A stretch of 64,000 bases of DNA from G963674505 sp964575975. GTDB taxonomy: Bacteria; Desulfobacterota; Desulfobacteria; Desulfobacterales; SKZT01. Of the stretch, positions 27,792 through 35,533 are shown piece after piece; the stretch's first letter is position 1; each line of letters starts with the position of its first letter. A program made the translations under genes and the position numbers. Below the pieces are notes generated by a model, which did not search any database, was not told the DNA's origin, and saw only the letters and a list, made by a program, of their open reading frames with translations. The stretch lies in assembly GCA_964575975.1 (NCBI GenBank), contig CAZNTU010000001.1:79186-143185 (forward strand), in the 5' to 3' direction.

Positions 27792-28106
27792 ATGGACGAC
27801 AAAAGAAGAAAATGCCAAGGTCCGGTTCACATTGGAAACATATTGAACACCGCGCTGAGGGCGCTTCAGGAACAGACCGACGGGGAGTTGGCGCAAGTCT
27901 GGCGGATTTGGGACGAAGCCGTCGGGGAGGCGGTTTCAAGCGCCGCAAGGCCCGCCGCCTTCAAGGGGAGAATTCTATACGTGAACGTTTCCAGTTCCCC
28001 CTGGCTTCACCAGCTGCAATTCCTGAAAAAGGACATCGTTTCCAATCTGAACAAGGCTCTGGGAAAGAACGTAGTCGAGGACGTCAAATTCAAAATTGGT
28101 CTGTAA
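27792..28106 (+). CDS. DUF721 family protein (DciA-like)
   Basis: A 104-residue protein with the DUF721 pattern: IGNILNTALRALQEQ, VWRIWDEAVGEAVSSAARPA, GRILYVNVSSSPWLHQLQFL, then a short C-terminal helix and strand. DUF721 includes DciA, which loads the replicative helicase in bacteria lacking DnaC/DnaI; this short form contains only that domain. The methyltransferase gene follows after nine bases. Confidence 0.82.
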   Translation: MDDKRRKCQGPVHIGNILNTALRALQEQTDGELAQVWRIWDEAVGEAVSSAARPAAFKGRILYVNVSSSPWLHQLQFLKKDIVSNLNKALGKNVVEDVKFKIGL

Positions 28107-28115
28107 CGTGACGCA

Positions 28116-28940
28116 ATGGAAGAGAAAAAACCCGAAAGAAAGCCTGAGCATAGAATCGAGGGAATCCGCAAGGACGGGACCCTCCCCGGCGAAACCAATA
28201 CGGAAACATATACAAAGGAATATCCATTCAAGGACTCCTTTACTCTGAAACAGCCTGCGGAAGGATACAGGTATTCCCTGGATTCCATTTTGCTGGCGAA
28301 TTTCGTTTCGCCTGGACGGAACCAGAGAGTCCTCGACCTGGGCGCCGGATGCGGAATCGTTTCGCTGATACTTGCCCGCCGTTACCCTGATCTGGTGGTT
28401 TACGGAATAGAGGTTCAAGCGGTCCTGGCCAGAATCGCCCACGCGAATGTCGCCGAAAACAGATTGGGCGAACGGGTCAAAATCATTTGCGGCGACATGA
28501 AGGATTTAAAACCAGGGGACATGGGAGGGGCCGTTGATATCGTGGCGACCAATCCGCCCTATCGAAAAGCGGGATGGGGGCGCGTAGGCCCCGACCGGAT
28601 GAAAACGGCGGCCATGCACGAGGTGCTCGCGGGTCTTTCCGACGTCGTGGAAGCCTCGGCCCGGGTTTTGAAGGTATCGGGAACGCTGGTGGTCGTTTAC
28701 CCCGCTCAGAGGATGCCCGACCTGTTTTCCCGCCTTAGGGAGGCCAAGCTCGAACCTAAAACGCTCAAAACGATTCATCCGAAGGAGAACGCGGAGGCCA
28801 ACAGGGTTTTGGTGCGGGCGGTAAAGTACGGCCGTCCCGGATTGACCGTGGAAGCGCCTTTGCGGGTGCATAGGCCTGACGGCTCCTATACGGACGAAGT
28901 GGCTGAAATGTTCGAACCGGGTACCGCAATTAACTCTTGA
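28116..28940 (+). CDS. tRNA1(Val) adenine-N6 methyltransferase-like protein (TrmN6/YfiC)
   Basis: A 274-residue class I SAM methyltransferase. Motif I is VLDLGAGCGIVSLILARRYP, the second acidic site is VVYGIEVQ, and the adenine-N6 catalytic motif is DIVATNPPYRKAGWGRV. This NPPY form and the overall layout fit TrmN6, which methylates A37 of tRNA-Val. The N-terminal 40 residues are charged and extra; the C-terminal 50 are also poorly conserved. It follows the DUF721 gene and precedes DUF1015. Confidence 0.78.
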   Translation: MEEKKPERKPEHRIEGIRKDGTLPGETNTETYTKEYPFKDSFTLKQPAEGYRYSLDSILLANFVSPGRNQRVLDLGAGCGIVSLILARRYPDLVVYGIEVQAVLARIAHANVAENRLGERVKIICGDMKDLKPGDMGGAVDIVATNPPYRKAGWGRVGPDRMKTAAMHEVLAGLSDVVEASARVLKVSGTLVVVYPAQRMPDLFSRLREAKLEPKTLKTIHPKENAEANRVLVRAVKYGRPGLTVEAPLRVHRPDGSYTDEVAEMFEPGTAINS

Positions 28941-29009
28941 ATATCCCTCCATTATCTTGTATCAACAACCTCTTGTTTTTTTAACATAACACAAAACGAG
29001 GAATTCGAT

Positions 29010-30338
29010 ATGGCAACCGTTCTCCCGTTCAAGGGAATTTTATACAACCCCGAAAAAATCGAGGATTTTTCGGACGTGATCGCTCCGCCCTACGACGTCA
29101 TTTCGCCGAAGGAACAGGAGCAATTCCATCGAAGGCATCCAAACAATGTCATACGGCTGATTCTCGGGAATATTTACGCAACCGACACGCCGGAAGACAA
29201 CAGGTACACTCGGGCCGCCAACTATTTTAAACAATGGATGAACGATAAAATTCTGATGCGCGACGAAAAACCGGCTTTTTACCTGAACTCGGTCGCGTTT
29301 CCGATCGGGGGCAAGACGGTCGTCCGGTATGGGCTTGTCGCTCTCGTGCGACTCGAGCCCTTCGAAAGAGGCATAGTCCTTCCCCATGAAAAGACGTTTT
29401 CCAAGGTCAAGTCCGAACGTCTTGAATTAAGGAAAGCCTGCCACGCCAATTTCAGCCCCGTTTTCTCGTTGTATTCGGACGAGGAGGGAATTCTCGATTC
29501 GCTCAAGGAAGCCGCGGTCTACAATCCACCGGACATGGCCATGACGGACAGCAACGGGTTCGAACAAAAATTGTGGCGAATCACCGACGAGGCTATGCAC
29601 GACCGCATAGCCGGAGCCATGGCCGCCAAAACGATTTATATCGCGGACGGCCACCACCGATACGAAACAGCCCTGAACTACCGCGATTGGGTCGCCAAAA
29701 ACACCGACGGCTTTGCCGAAAACCATCCCGCCAATTTCATCATGATGTACCTTAGCAGCATGGAGGATCCCGGCTTGGTCGTTTTGCCCGCCCATCGAAT
29801 TTTAAGCCAAGTCGGGGACAGCGTGTTGGGTTCCTTCAACCGAAAGGCCGAAGAGTATTTCGACATGGAGACCTTCGATTTCGGTCCGTCAGATATGGAC
29901 CGGGTGGCGGACCGGTTCGTATCCGCGCTTCGCTCCGACAATGCTCCCACTTCTATCGGGGTTTTCATAAAAAAACAAGACGGCTTCTATCTTTTGAAGC
30001 TGAAACCCGGAGTCATGGAAAGGTTGTTCGCGGATGAAATCCCCGAATCGCTCAGGAACTTGGACGTGACTGTTTTAACGCGCCTGGTGTTCATGGAAAT
30101 TCTGGAATTCGATCAGGAACGCCTAGACAACGAAAAGCTGATCGCCTATTCCAGCATTGCGAAAAACGCTATTCAAATCGTGAAGGAAGGCGACTACGAC
30201 GTGGTTTTCATTCTCAACCCCACAAAAATAGAGCAAGTGCGACAGGTGGCCCAGGAAGGGCTTATCATGCCGAGAAAATCGACCTACTTTTTCCCCAAGG
30301 TGATATCGGGCCATGTACTTAACACTCTTTTGCCGTAG
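29010..30338 (+). CDS. DUF1015 family protein
   Basis: A 442-residue cytoplasmic protein of family DUF1015. Recognisable parts are the start MATVLPFKGILYNPEKI, VIAPPYDVISPKEQEQF, the IYIADGHHRYETALNYRDW block with GHHRY, and NFIMMYLSSMEDPGLVVLPA. The family is widespread, and a biochemical role is not established. ACGAGG lies before the ATG. Confidence 0.9.
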   Translation: MATVLPFKGILYNPEKIEDFSDVIAPPYDVISPKEQEQFHRRHPNNVIRLILGNIYATDTPEDNRYTRAANYFKQWMNDKILMRDEKPAFYLNSVAFPIGGKTVVRYGLVALVRLEPFERGIVLPHEKTFSKVKSERLELRKACHANFSPVFSLYSDEEGILDSLKEAAVYNPPDMAMTDSNGFEQKLWRITDEAMHDRIAGAMAAKTIYIADGHHRYETALNYRDWVAKNTDGFAENHPANFIMMYLSSMEDPGLVVLPAHRILSQVGDSVLGSFNRKAEEYFDMETFDFGPSDMDRVADRFVSALRSDNAPTSIGVFIKKQDGFYLLKLKPGVMERLFADEIPESLRNLDVTVLTRLVFMEILEFDQERLDNEKLIAYSSIAKNAIQIVKEGDYDVVFILNPTKIEQVRQVAQEGLIMPRKSTYFFPKVISGHVLNTLLP

Positions 30339-30389
30339 ATCACGCGGGCCGGGTCGAAGAAAAATCTTGAAAATTCATTATCAATTTCA

Positions 30390-30418
30390 TTGACATTTTG
30401 TCGAGAATCGTTTAGAGA
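30390..30418 (+). promoter_or_regulatory. candidate promoter for tRNA-Ser(CGA)
   Basis: TTGACA (30390-30395), a 17-base spacer and TAGAGA (30413-30418). The predicted start falls about 25 bases before the tRNA. The -35 is perfect, the -10 weak. Confidence 0.5.
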
Positions 30419-30448
30419 TTCCTACTTGTCCGCAGGGATGAGAGAGCC

Positions 30449-30541
30449 GGAGAGGTGGCCGAGTGGCTGAAGGCCCCGCTCTCGAAAAGCGGTATCCTGT
30501 CAAAAACGGGATCGTGGGTTCGAATCCCACCCTCTCCGCCA
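30449..30541 (+). tRNA. tRNA-Ser (anticodon CGA)
   Basis: A type II tRNA of 93 bases including CCA. The acceptor is GGAGAGG/CCTCTCC with discriminator G, the anticodon stem CCGCT/AGCGG holds loop CTCGAAA (anticodon CGA), there is a long variable arm around ATCCTGTCAAAAACGGGAT, and the T loop is GTTCGAATC. Confidence 0.96.
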
Positions 30542-30689
30542 GCAGTTGCCCGCGAATTCGGCAGAACGGAAACGAAAGGCCGTTTACGGGGCGTGAAAAC
30601 GAGAAAACCTGCGACGGAGCGGAGGGAAACGGCCGCCCTCCCCGAAATTGGATTTTTCAAGCGGATCTTTAAAAAGCTGACCTTGATGC

Positions 30690-30783
30690 GGAGAGATGTC
30701 CGAGCTGGCTGAAGGAGCACGACTGGAAATCGTGTGTACTGCCAAAAGCGGTACCGAGGGTTCGAATCCCTCTCTCTCCGCCA
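30690..30783 (+). tRNA. tRNA-Ser (anticodon GGA)
   Basis: A 94-base type II tRNA including CCA. The acceptor is GGAGAGA/TCTCTCC with discriminator G, the anticodon stem CACGA/TCGTG holds loop CTGGAAA (anticodon GGA), and there is a long variable arm and T loop GTTCGAATC. It is separated from the first tRNA-Ser by 148 bases. Confidence 0.96.
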
Positions 30784-30951
30784 TTTCTTTTGCGCGGCTG
30801 TTGAACAAATTTTTTCCCTGAAAAAAAATTGGAGCGATCGAAAAGGAGCCAAGGGCTCCGGGGGGATTTTTGTTCATTTTATCATTGCCGATTCGGGACG
30901 GGCGCCGTATTATCCCGGAAAAACTCAAGGGAAGAGCGATTTTTTTTAACG

Positions 30952-32922
30952 ATGGGATATCTGGTTCTAGCTCGAAAATACCGACCTCAAGTCTTCGAGG
31001 ACGTGGTCAAGCAGGATCATGTGACGAAGACAATTCAAAACGCCATTGCAGCGGACCGGGTGGCCCACGCGGTTTTGTTTTCCGGCCCCAGGGGAACCGG
31101 GAAGACCACTGTCGCCAGAATCCTCGCCAAAGCGATGAATTGCGAGAAAGGACCGACACCTGTCCCGTGCAACAATTGCAAGTCGTGCATCGAAATTACC
31201 GCCTCCGGCGCGGTGGATGTCTACGAAATCGACGGCGCGTCCAACAACGGCGTGGAGCAGGTGCGCGAACTTCGGGACAACATCAAGTACATGCCCGCCC
31301 ACAGCAGATACAAGATTTACATCATCGACGAAGTCCACATGCTGAGCACGGCGGCTTTCAACGCTCTTCTGAAAACGCTCGAGGAACCCCCTCCGCACGT
31401 GATGTTCGTTTTCGCCACTACCGAACCTCATAAAATACCGCTTACAATCCTCTCCAGATGCAGGAGGCACGATTTCAGGAGGATCGAAGTCGGCGCGATC
31501 GCCGACCATTTGGAATCGCTCTGCCGCAAGGAGAACATCGACATCGACAGGGAGAGCCTGGAGCTTGTTTCCCGGGAAGCGGGCGGATGCATGAGAGACG
31601 CCCTCAGCCTGTTGGACCAGGTGATGACCTGTTCCGGAGGCGGCCTGTCGAGGGAGCGGATCCTCGATATTTTAGGGGTCATCGACCGCAAGATGATCTT
31701 CGATATTTCCTCCGCCATTCTGGAGGGCGACGTCCCCATGATTTTGTCGGTTCTGGGCCAAATCTACGACCGAGGCCAGGACATGAAAAAGCTTTACGGG
31801 GACCTGCTGGAACATTTCCGAAATCTTTTGGTGGTAAAACTTGGCGGCGACCTCGAAAAGCTCGTCGATGTCCCCGCCCACGAACTTCGCATGATGTCCG
31901 GCCAGGTGGCGAATCTCCCCTCTCCCCATATTTCGCAACTTCTGGATGTTCTTTTCAAGGAGGAGCCATCGGTCCGGTATTCGTCCCAACCGAAAATGGC
32001 TTTGGAAATCGCGTTCATAAGGATGTGTCAACTCAAGCCCGCTCTTTCCGTGGACGAGTTGATCGAAAAGCTCGGTCGGCTAAAGGAGGCGATCGACGCG
32101 GGCGCCGCCATAAACGTGATTTCCGAGATCAGGACCGTCGCCTCGCCCGTCGCCGCCAAAGCGGCGCAACCGGAACATGTCCCCCGGACGGCGGTCGCTG
32201 GAACAGTCTCTTCCAAGCCAATTGCAGAGGAAGAGATTGTCGCCGTAGAAATCGGCGCGGAAAATTCCGTCGAGGAAGAAAATCTTGTCGAAGAGACTGT
32301 AGCGCAAGAGGTCGCCACGGGAATCGAAGCCGAGGAAGAAATCCGCTATTCGGAGCAAGCTCCCGGTCCCAGTCGGACGGTCTCCATGGCTATTGAAACA
32401 ATTCCGCTCTCCGTTCCCGAAACCGGTGTTCGGGACGCCGAACATTCGTTTGCCGACGTCGCGCCATCCGAAGCGCAAAGCGCTCCCGCAACGAACAAGC
32501 GAACGAAATCTTCGAGGAAGGAGAAATTCGACTTCGACGATGTTCAAGACCCTGCTGCGCTCTGGAAAAAAATAGTCGGAAAAATATCGGAAAAGAACAA
32601 GCTTTTGGGGGCCATGCTCGAAAAGGCCTCCTTGGTCGGCGCAACGAAAAACCGACTTGAGTTGGAGGCGCCGGACGACGGGTTCCAATTCAAGAAAATC
32701 GAAAAAAGCATCGACAAGATCGGAAAGGCCTGCGCGGATTTGTTCGATGCACCCCCCGAGATCGTCGTCAAACCCAGCGAAAACAATCACGCCGATTATC
32801 GGTCCAAGTTCGACCGGGAAAACAAGTTGAAGCAGGAAGCATTGAATCATCCGCTGGTAGACGAGGCGATTAGAATTTTTAACGGGAAAGTACTCGAAGT
32901 TAAAATATCAAAGGAGGAATGA
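30952..32922 (+). CDS. dnaX: DNA polymerase III subunit gamma/tau
   Basis: The clamp-loader ATPase. The 656-residue protein starts at MGYLVLARKYRPQVFEDVV (ATG at 30952). It has Walker A GPRGTGKTT, the zinc module (CEKGPTPVPCNNCKSC), DEVHM and the sensor region TTEPHKIPLTILSRC. The part after residue ~370 is Glu/Val/Ala-rich low complexity, then a tau-like C-terminal domain near DPAALWKKIVGKI. No slippery A-run that would make a short gamma form was noticed. Tight spacing with ebfC (three bases) and recR gives the classic dnaX-ebfC-recR operon. Confidence 0.95.
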   Translation: MGYLVLARKYRPQVFEDVVKQDHVTKTIQNAIAADRVAHAVLFSGPRGTGKTTVARILAKAMNCEKGPTPVPCNNCKSCIEITASGAVDVYEIDGASNNGVEQVRELRDNIKYMPAHSRYKIYIIDEVHMLSTAAFNALLKTLEEPPPHVMFVFATTEPHKIPLTILSRCRRHDFRRIEVGAIADHLESLCRKENIDIDRESLELVSREAGGCMRDALSLLDQVMTCSGGGLSRERILDILGVIDRKMIFDISSAILEGDVPMILSVLGQIYDRGQDMKKLYGDLLEHFRNLLVVKLGGDLEKLVDVPAHELRMMSGQVANLPSPHISQLLDVLFKEEPSVRYSSQPKMALEIAFIRMCQLKPALSVDELIEKLGRLKEAIDAGAAINVISEIRTVASPVAAKAAQPEHVPRTAVAGTVSSKPIAEEEIVAVEIGAENSVEEENLVEETVAQEVATGIEAEEEIRYSEQAPGPSRTVSMAIETIPLSVPETGVRDAEHSFADVAPSEAQSAPATNKRTKSSRKEKFDFDDVQDPAALWKKIVGKISEKNKLLGAMLEKASLVGATKNRLELEAPDDGFQFKKIEKSIDKIGKACADLFDAPPEIVVKPSENNHADYRSKFDRENKLKQEALNHPLVDEAIRIFNGKVLEVKISKEE

Positions 32923-32925
32923 GAA

Positions 32926-33237
32926 ATGAAAGGCATGGGAAACATGATGAAGCAGGCCCAGAAACTCCAGGCGCAAATGATCAAGCTTCAGGAGGAACTG
33001 GGTCAGAAAACCGTCGAAACCAGCTCCGGAGGGGGCATGGTAAAGGTGGTCGCCAACGGGAAGCAACAGATTGTTTCCATAGAGATAGAAAAGGAAGTCG
33101 TCGATCCCGAGGATGTGGAAATGCTTCAGGATTTGATACTGGCAGCCGTAAACGACGCCTTGACGAAATCCCAGGAAATGGTTTCCGGCGAAATGGGCAA
33201 GCTGACGGGCGGCATGAAAATTCCCGGATTGATGTGA
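32926..33237 (+). CDS. YbaB/EbfC family nucleoid-associated protein
   Basis: A 103-residue DNA-binding protein: MGNMMKQAQKLQAQMIKLQE, then GGGMVKVVANGKQQIVSIEI and the C-terminal helix LILAAVNDALTKSQEM. It binds DNA as a dimer and is normally encoded, as here, between dnaX and recR. AAGGAGG precedes the ATG. Confidence 0.95.
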   Translation: MKGMGNMMKQAQKLQAQMIKLQEELGQKTVETSSGGGMVKVVANGKQQIVSIEIEKEVVDPEDVEMLQDLILAAVNDALTKSQEMVSGEMGKLTGGMKIPGLM

Positions 33238-33302
33238 AGCCGGGCGTACATACTGTTTCGGGTTCCTTTCGATCGGCGCCCGAAGGCTATTAAGGATACG
33301 AA

Positions 33303-33905
33303 ATGGCAACCCATTATCCAGCGTCGATCGTCGGGTTGATCAAAAACTTTTCCAAGTTGCCCGGCATCGGGGAAAAATCCGCCGAACGACTGGTCATGCA
33401 TCTGCTTAAGGCGCCTCCGAAGGAAGCGCAAGACTTGGCCCGCAGCATAACGGACTTGAAGGAGAAGGTCAGGTTATGCTCGCAATGCTACGGATTGAGC
33501 GACTCCGAGTTGTGCAACATTTGCATGGACCCGGCCAGACTCCGGGGGCTGTTGTGCGTGGTCGAGCAACCCGCCGACATGGTGGCGATCGAGAAATCCG
33601 GCGCGTTCAACGGATTGTACCACGTCCTGCAGGGCGTGCTTTCGCCGCTGGAGGGCGTCGGCCCGGAGGACATCCGGCTAAAGGAGTTGATCGAGAGAAT
33701 ACCCGAGGAACAAATCAAAGAGGTCGTGGTGGCCACGGGCACGAACGTCGAAGGAGAGGCCACGGCCTCCTACATTGCCGAATTGTTGGCGAAATACCCT
33801 GTGAACGTTACAAGGATCGCCTCGGGGGTCCCCATAGGCGGAGACCTGAAATACGTGGATCAGGTCACTTTGAAACGGGCTATGGAGACCAGACATGCGT
33901 TCTGA
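33303..33905 (+). CDS. recR: recombination mediator RecR
   Basis: A 200-residue RecR. It has the helix-hairpin-helix (LPGIGEKSAERLVMHLL), the four-cysteine zinc finger (CSQCYGLSDSELCNIC), the Toprim domain (LCVVEQPADMVAIEKSG, VVVATGTNVEGEATASYIA) and the C-terminal ASGVPIGGDLKYVD. It loads RecA at gaps together with RecF/RecO. Confidence 0.97.
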   Translation: MATHYPASIVGLIKNFSKLPGIGEKSAERLVMHLLKAPPKEAQDLARSITDLKEKVRLCSQCYGLSDSELCNICMDPARLRGLLCVVEQPADMVAIEKSGAFNGLYHVLQGVLSPLEGVGPEDIRLKELIERIPEEQIKEVVVATGTNVEGEATASYIAELLAKYPVNVTRIASGVPIGGDLKYVDQVTLKRAMETRHAF

Positions 33906-34314
33906 AAAAAATTGCGAAGTCATGCCCGACGATATTTTCCACTGCGACATGTGCGGAAAATGCTGCCGAGGCTTCGGCGGCACGTACGTTACAGAACAGG
34001 AAATCGAGGAGATTTCCGAATATTTGAAAATCTCCCCCGAGCGCTTCGTCGAAAAATATTGCCAGATGTCCTGCTCGCAGCCGGTATTGGCCCAGAAGCA
34101 AGATGGGTATTGCGTGTTCTACGACAAAAAATGCACCATACACCCGGTCAAGCCGCACATGTGCAGGGCATGGCCGTTTATCGAAGCCGTGGTAAAAGAC
34201 GTTTCCAACTGGAAGACGATGGCTGGATCGTGCCGCGGAATTCGCACGGACTTTCCCGATTACGTGATCGTTCGATGCGTTCAGAAGGTCATCGACGACA
34301 GAGGCGGAAAATAA
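33895..34314 (+). CDS. YkgJ family cysteine cluster protein
   Basis: A 139-residue protein of the YkgJ/CxxCxxCC family. The cluster CDMCGKCCRGFGG starts near residue 17, and further cysteines lie in SCSQP, GYCVFYDKKCTIHPVKPHMC and AGSCRG. These positions fit a metal or Fe-S site; the function is unknown. The ATG overlaps recR by 11 bases. Confidence 0.88.
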   Translation: MRSEKNCEVMPDDIFHCDMCGKCCRGFGGTYVTEQEIEEISEYLKISPERFVEKYCQMSCSQPVLAQKQDGYCVFYDKKCTIHPVKPHMCRAWPFIEAVVKDVSNWKTMAGSCRGIRTDFPDYVIVRCVQKVIDDRGGK

Positions 34315-34318
34315 GGAT

Positions 34319-34594
34319 TCAACGCCAGCCATGAACGTCTTTTAAACGGAAAACCTCGTTGCCGTCGCCGTCGGAAAGCAATCGTTCGACGATGTTTCTG
34401 TTTTCGAGTTCGCGGGCGCAATTTGAAAATTCCTGCTTTGAACCGTTCCATCGCTCCAGAATGTTTTTCGTGGAAAGCGTCAAGCCGGCGTCCTTGATCC
34501 CGCAACACAAGAGATATAAGGAAATGGTTTCCGTCGGAAGTCCGAGTTGGAATATTCTCTGGTTCATCGACGGTCTCTGCTCGTTGGTTTCCAT
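34319..34594 (-). CDS. small protein, possibly winged helix
   Basis: A 91-residue reverse-strand protein starting METNEQRPSMNQ, with AGGAGG six bases before the ATG. The predicted order helix-helix-helix with a basic recognition-like segment (STKNILERWNGSKQEFSNC) and a closing strand (NEVFRLKDVHGW) resembles a winged-helix domain. I do not recognise a family. Its end is five bases from the convergent ykgJ stop. Confidence 0.5.
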   Translation of the reverse strand: METNEQRPSMNQRIFQLGLPTETISLYLLCCGIKDAGLTLSTKNILERWNGSKQEFSNCARELENRNIVERLLSDGDGNEVFRLKDVHGWR

Positions 34595-34744
34595 TGATTC
34601 CTCCTTTGCCGGCAAAATGTTTGCAAACCGACTGAAAATTGTATATCCATTCGATATTCAAGCATCCGTTTTCGATCAAGGCGTACACTAAAACATGATA
34701 AACCCTTGTGCAACCGTGCCGTCGGACAAGCGAACGGAGGAAAC

Positions 34745-35533
34745 ATGATCGGCATATTGGATTCCGGCATCGGAGGACTCGCCTTTGCGAAGGCCTTCGC
34801 CGATGCGTTCCCGTCACGTGACATCGTTTATTTCGGCGATACCGCAAGATGGCCCTATGGAGGCAAGAGCCCCGAAACGATAAGTTCCTTCGCATTGGAG
34901 GGCGCCGAATTCCTGGTCGAAATAGGAGTCCGGCTTCTTGTGGTCTCGTGCCACGACATTTCGGCGGTGGCTTTGGAGCCGATAAAGGAAAGGTTTCCAG
35001 TCGAGACGATCGGCGCGATCGCGCCTTCGGCGGCCAAAGCACTGGAAATTTCGAGTTTTTCCCGAATAGGCGTGATCGCCTCCCGTGCGGTCGTCGATAG
35101 CGGGTCCTACGAACGGACAATAAAGTCCATAGCCCCCGAAGCAAGCGTCCATTGCGTCGTATGCCCGCTTCTATCCGTTCTTGCGATGGAAGGCTGGCTG
35201 AAAAAGCCGGAAACCAACATGATTTTCAAAAAGTGCATTCACCCCCTGAAAGTTCGTCAAATCGACACGCTCGTAGCCGGAGCCGCCGAATTTTCGCTTT
35301 TGCGGAACGTTTTTGTCCGCAAGGCGGGAAAACGCATCAAGGTCGTGGACCCGGTCCCGACCCTCGCGGAATGTTTGGCGGACCGCTCGGATCTTAAGGT
35401 GGAACCCGAAAAGAAAGGGCGAACGCGATTTTTCGTATCCGACCTGACACCATGCGTGGAAATCGGCGCGAAAAGATTTTATGGAAAAAATCTCGTCCTG
35501 GAGAAAGTCACCGTTTGGAAACAGGGAAAATGA
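34745..35533 (+). CDS. glutamate racemase-like protein with altered active site
   Basis: A 262-residue member of the Asp/Glu racemase superfamily. The MurI start (MIGILDSGIGGLAFAKAF) and IVYFGDTARWPYGGKS are present. The first catalytic motif, normally ACNTA, is SCHDIS: the cysteine is kept but Asn and Thr are not. The second motif, normally GCTHYP, is GAAEFS, so the second catalytic cysteine is missing. Racemisation of glutamate needs both cysteines, so normal MurI activity is unlikely. Another enzyme must supply D-glutamate. The ATG (34745) follows GGAGG. The 3' end overlaps the convergent RlhA-like gene by 26 bases. Confidence 0.75.
   Translation: MIGILDSGIGGLAFAKAFADAFPSRDIVYFGDTARWPYGGKSPETISSFALEGAEFLVEIGVRLLVVSCHDISAVALEPIKERFPVETIGAIAPSAAKALEISSFSRIGVIASRAVVDSGSYERTIKSIAPEASVHCVVCPLLSVLAMEGWLKKPETNMIFKKCIHPLKVRQIDTLVAGAAEFSLLRNVFVRKAGKRIKVVDPVPTLAECLADRSDLKVEPEKKGRTRFFVSDLTPCVEIGAKRFYGKNLVLEKVTVWKQGK

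Noticed and set aside
30542..30689. Inverted repeat GGCCGTTT/AAACGGCC between the two tRNA-Ser genes as a small RNA
   Set aside because: Only an 8-bp stem with a 41-base loop; no SRP or other RNA signature, so not called.
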